Of a stretch of DNA of 5,456 nt, positions 4,910 to 5,456 are shown piece by piece. The DNA is from Ardenticatenales bacterium (GTDB lineage Bacteria > Chloroflexota > Anaerolineae > Ardenticatenales > Ardenticatenaceae). The position numbers and the translations under genes were made by a program. Numbering within the stretch: position 1 is the first letter of the stretch; each line of letters starts with the position of its first letter. The notes under the pieces were generated by a model. The model ran no database searches, was not told the DNA's origin, and saw nothing but the letters and a program-made list of their open reading frames with translations. The DNA is taken from NCBI GenBank assembly GCA_013812995.1, contig JACCSL010000897.1, positions 1-5,456 of the forward strand, written 5' to 3'.

Positions 4910-5456
4910 ATGGACCACAATGATCTAGCACTGTTTCTTCATCTTCAGACCACAAGCTGGGAGGCTATCTGGCGAATCACGTTGTCGGCCGTGCTGGGGG
5001 GAATCATTGGCTTCGAGCGTGAGTGGAGCGGTCATCCCGCAGGGCTGCGCACGAATATGGTAGTGGCGATTGGCTCCTGCCTGTTCACGCTGCTGTCGAT
5101 CGAGGGATTCCCGCTGCGGGGAGCAGCGCAGGACACGGCGCGCATCGCCGCGCAGGTCGTCTCCGGGGTCGGCTTTCTCGGGGCGGGAGCCGTACTCCAG
5201 ACCAAGGGGCACACCAAGGGGCTCACCACCGCTGCGACGATCTGGTTGGTGGCTGCCGTGGGGATGGGCGCAGGGGCCGGGGCCTACCTGATCTCGATCT
5301 ACACGACTCTTCTCACCACCGTTGTGCTTGTCTTGCTTCTACCGCTGAATGAGTGGGCTGACAGGCACCCAAGGCGACGCGTGCCATCGAGAAACCGCGT
5401 CCAGATGGACGATGATCCGGAGGAAAAAGCAAGTAAGGCAGAGGATATCAATGGCC
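4910..5456 (+). CDS. MgtC/SapB family membrane protein (3' end outside window)
   Basis: The frame stays open from ATG 4910 to the right edge, 182 codons, so the gene is cut by the window. It belongs to the MgtC/SapB family of small inner-membrane proteins; members are linked to growth in low magnesium and to ATP-synthase modulation in pathogens, but most environmental members are uncharacterised. Hallmarks in order: GGIIGFEREWSGHPAGLRTN (30-49), RIAAQVVSGVGFLGAGAVL (78-96), and KGLTTAATIWLVAAVGMGAG (103-122). Four hydrophobic segments fit about 22-36, 48-63, 82-98 and 108-147 (the last probably two helices). After residue 150 comes a basic then acidic hydrophilic tail (DRHPRRRVPSR, DDDPEEKASKAED) that may be a variable C-terminal extension or lead into a second domain. 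There is no good Shine-Dalgarno sequence: the bases before ATG read GCGGGGT. The start is chosen because it gives the usual short N-terminus before the first helix. Its signature motifs do not depend on the exact start. Confidence 0.9.
   Translation, partial: MDHNDLALFLHLQTTSWEAIWRITLSAVLGGIIGFEREWSGHPAGLRTNMVVAIGSCLFTLLSIEGFPLRGAAQDTARIAAQVVSGVGFLGAGAVLQTKGHTKGLTTAATIWLVAAVGMGAGAGAYLISIYTTLLTTVVLVLLLPLNEWADRHPRRRVPSRNRVQMDDDPEEKASKAEDING

Overview
The window looks like chromosomal DNA of a moderately GC-rich bacterium. The best guess is Chloroflexota, because the NicO permease, DUF4331, TPR and stand-alone SCP2 proteins resemble the style of that phylum. This rests on recalled family resemblance, not on a search, so the lineage is tentative. 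No tRNA, rRNA, CRISPR array, transposase or attachment site was found.

Left half (1-3906, all plus strand): three genes in a row. They are the C-terminal part of a NicO-type nickel/cobalt permease with a His-rich loop (cut by the window's left edge), a secreted DUF4331 protein with a C-terminal hydrophobic/arginine tail, and a membrane-anchored TPR protein of about ten repeats. The permease and DUF4331 genes are 98 bp apart with no terminator between them. The DUF4331 and TPR genes are separated by only 66 bp, and that gap holds a strong intrinsic terminator. The TPR ribosome-binding site follows directly after the U-tract. The layout suggests one transcription unit in which DUF4331 is made in excess of the TPR protein. 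This cluster (metal permease, secreted DUF4331, TPR scaffold) is the most likely undescribed system here; its function is unknown.

Middle (3907-4451): a small SCP2-family lipid-carrier gene runs on the minus strand, convergent with the TPR gene. Its intrinsic terminator lies in the 59-bp gap. Its promoter has a perfect TATAAT -10 and lies in a 156-bp divergent region that also holds an extended -10 promoter for the next plus-strand gene and an inverted repeat that could be an operator.

Right part (4452-5456): a small Cys- and Trp-containing protein of unknown function with a strong Shine-Dalgarno sequence, then a C-rich, G-poor intergenic tract, then the first 182 codons of an MgtC/SapB-family membrane protein that continues beyond the right edge.
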